This document shows positions 62,863 through 64,000 of a stretch of DNA of 64,000 bases, one piece after another (position 1 is the stretch's first letter; every line of letters starts with the position of its first letter). The notes beneath the pieces were generated by a model that saw only the letters and a list, made by a program, of their open reading frames with translations, had not been told where the DNA came from and ran no database searches. Both the position numbers and the translations under genes were made by a program. Source of the stretch: Bacteroidota bacterium. Its GTDB lineage: Bacteria; Bacteroidota; Bacteroidia; J057; JADKCL01. Where the stretch lies: positions 40,059-104,058 of the forward strand of contig JADKCL010000030.1 in NCBI GenBank assembly GCA_016718825.1, written 5' to 3'.

Positions 62863-64000
62863 ATTTGGCCTGCAGCGGAGTGGCGCCACAAGGCAAAGTC
62901 GAGGATTGGGTGCAATTGGTAAGCAAGGTTGAACCCATACAGGAACGCAGTCGCATGGAAAATGGAATGCGTGCTTTGTTTCAGTTGTTTCAGAAGGCTC
63001 CGGAATTGGGGAGCCTGCTTGATCCCTCGACGGTCAAAGCTGACTTGCTCATTGCAAGCTTCGACGAGTTGCGGCCACAATTGATGAAAGCCTTGGGTGC
63101 TGAAGCAGATGCAGATCGTGCCGAGCAAGGCGTGATGGCAGCAGGAATTGCCATGGCGGGGATGATTCTCTCCAAGCGGTATGTGTTGCAAATCACCAAT
63201 GTACCTTATCTCTCGCGTGGGAAGCAGGAGGAGACGATTGCCAAATATTGCAAAGAGCATTTTCCTTCGTCTAGCGGAGACTTGGCAACTGTTTTTCTGG
63301 AAAAAATGCTGCAAAGCAATACGTTAGGTGGCATTTCCTGCTGTGTCACCCTACAGAATTGGTTGTTTCTTGGGTCTTACAAAAAATTCAGAGAAGGTCT
63401 CCTTTCGAAAAGTTCTTGGAATTTTGTTGCAAAATTGGGAGCAAAAGCCTTCCAGACTCCAATGTGGGATTTTAACGTGATGCTTACAATCATTCAAAAT
63501 AAAAGGCCATCGAATTCGCATAGTTTTTCAGGCTTAGATGCAAGCACATGTCAGACTGCTGAGACAAAGTACATCGGACTTAAATTTGAAAGTGTTCGAG
63601 AAATGAACCAAGCAGAACAAATGAATAACCCAGACTCAAGAATTGCATTCGAAGAGGTTCAAACGAATACTCCATTGGGGGACTTTGCCCAATGCTATCA
63701 AGGTCTTCGAACAGGCGATAAGGATCGGTTTTTTAGATCCTTTTGGGAGGTCAATATGGGGAACGGATGGGATTTCATACGAACGACGAATAGCACATTA
63801 CTTCCGATTGGTGGCATGAGTGAGGTAATATTTTGGGAAGAGGGGTTAGGCCAATTACACCAATTTGCAAGCGAGAATAGAAACAAATTGCATGATATGC
63901 ATGAATCTGGTAACTCGGCTTGGGGTAGGAGAGGTGTAATAATAAACGAGCAAGCTAATTTGAAAGCAAGTCTATTTTTCGGCGAAAAGTTTGATGCTAG
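62835..64000 (+). pseudogene. pglX: PglX, C-terminal part after frameshift (runs off window)
   Basis: This frame is open from 62835 to the window end. It begins 'MALPPMNLACSGVAP', exactly the block expected after the N-terminal part. It includes the catalytic motif IV as 'TNVPYLSRGKQ' (NVPY in place of the commoner NPPY), then 'LQNWLFLGSYKKFREGLLSK' and 'GDFAQCYQGLRTGDKDRF', a target-recognition-type region. At least 388 residues are visible. With one inserted T it fuses to the preceding fragment into one protein. The stop lies beyond the window. Confidence 0.87.

Overview
The window looks like chromosomal DNA of a member of the Bacteroidota, probably an environmental Saprospiria/Chitinophagia-like lineage. 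Support comes from many secreted proteins ending in type 9 secretion system (T9SS) sorting domains, SprB, HYR and SBBP repeats, an AsmA-family protein, nuo genes, a Bacteroidota-type tyrosine recombinase, and promoters of the TTG-N19/20-TAnnTTTG class. No rRNA, tRNA or CRISPR array was recognised by eye.

Left part (1-21.3 kb): an AsmA-like envelope protein, a PemK/MazF-like toxin with an unrecognised partner, a nuoJKL block of respiratory complex I ending in a clear terminator, then many envelope or secreted proteins. These include a DUF1963-like protein, a phosphodiester glycosidase-like lipoprotein with a seven-HYR/LamG protein, a SUMF1-like protein paired with a 120-residue T9SS stub, an SBBP propeller, and a glycine-rich/SprB protein.

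Middle-left (21.3-27 kb): about 1 kb of structured non-coding DNA (terminator, nested inverted repeat, four small hairpins, 22-bp repeats carrying AGGT-N3-ACCT) leads into brxA, brxB and brxC of a BREX phage-defence locus. The expected next gene, pglX, lies at the far right end (61.8-64 kb, running off the window) and carries an apparent -1 frameshift in a T run. About 34.8 kb separates brxC from pglX.

The intervening DNA has three parts. (a) 27.2-33.6 kb holds an SBBP/T9SS protein, small secreted or hypothetical proteins, one frameshifted gene and one decayed gene. (b) 34.0-55.5 kb is a tightly packed seven-gene minus-strand operon encoding three giant proteins: a roughly 2427-residue subtilisin-like protease and unrecognised proteins of 1844 and 1921 residues. 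It also encodes two small exported proteins, a 118-residue protein and a T9SS protein. This is the best candidate for an undescribed system in the window. (c) 55.9-61.6 kb looks like a small integrative or plasmid-like module: tyrosine recombinase, winged-helix Rep-like protein, two paralogous helix-turn-helix proteins, small orphan proteins, DnaA-box-like sites and matched promoters placed 4 nt before start codons. It lies directly upstream of pglX, so it may have helped split the BREX locus; no attachment sites were identified.
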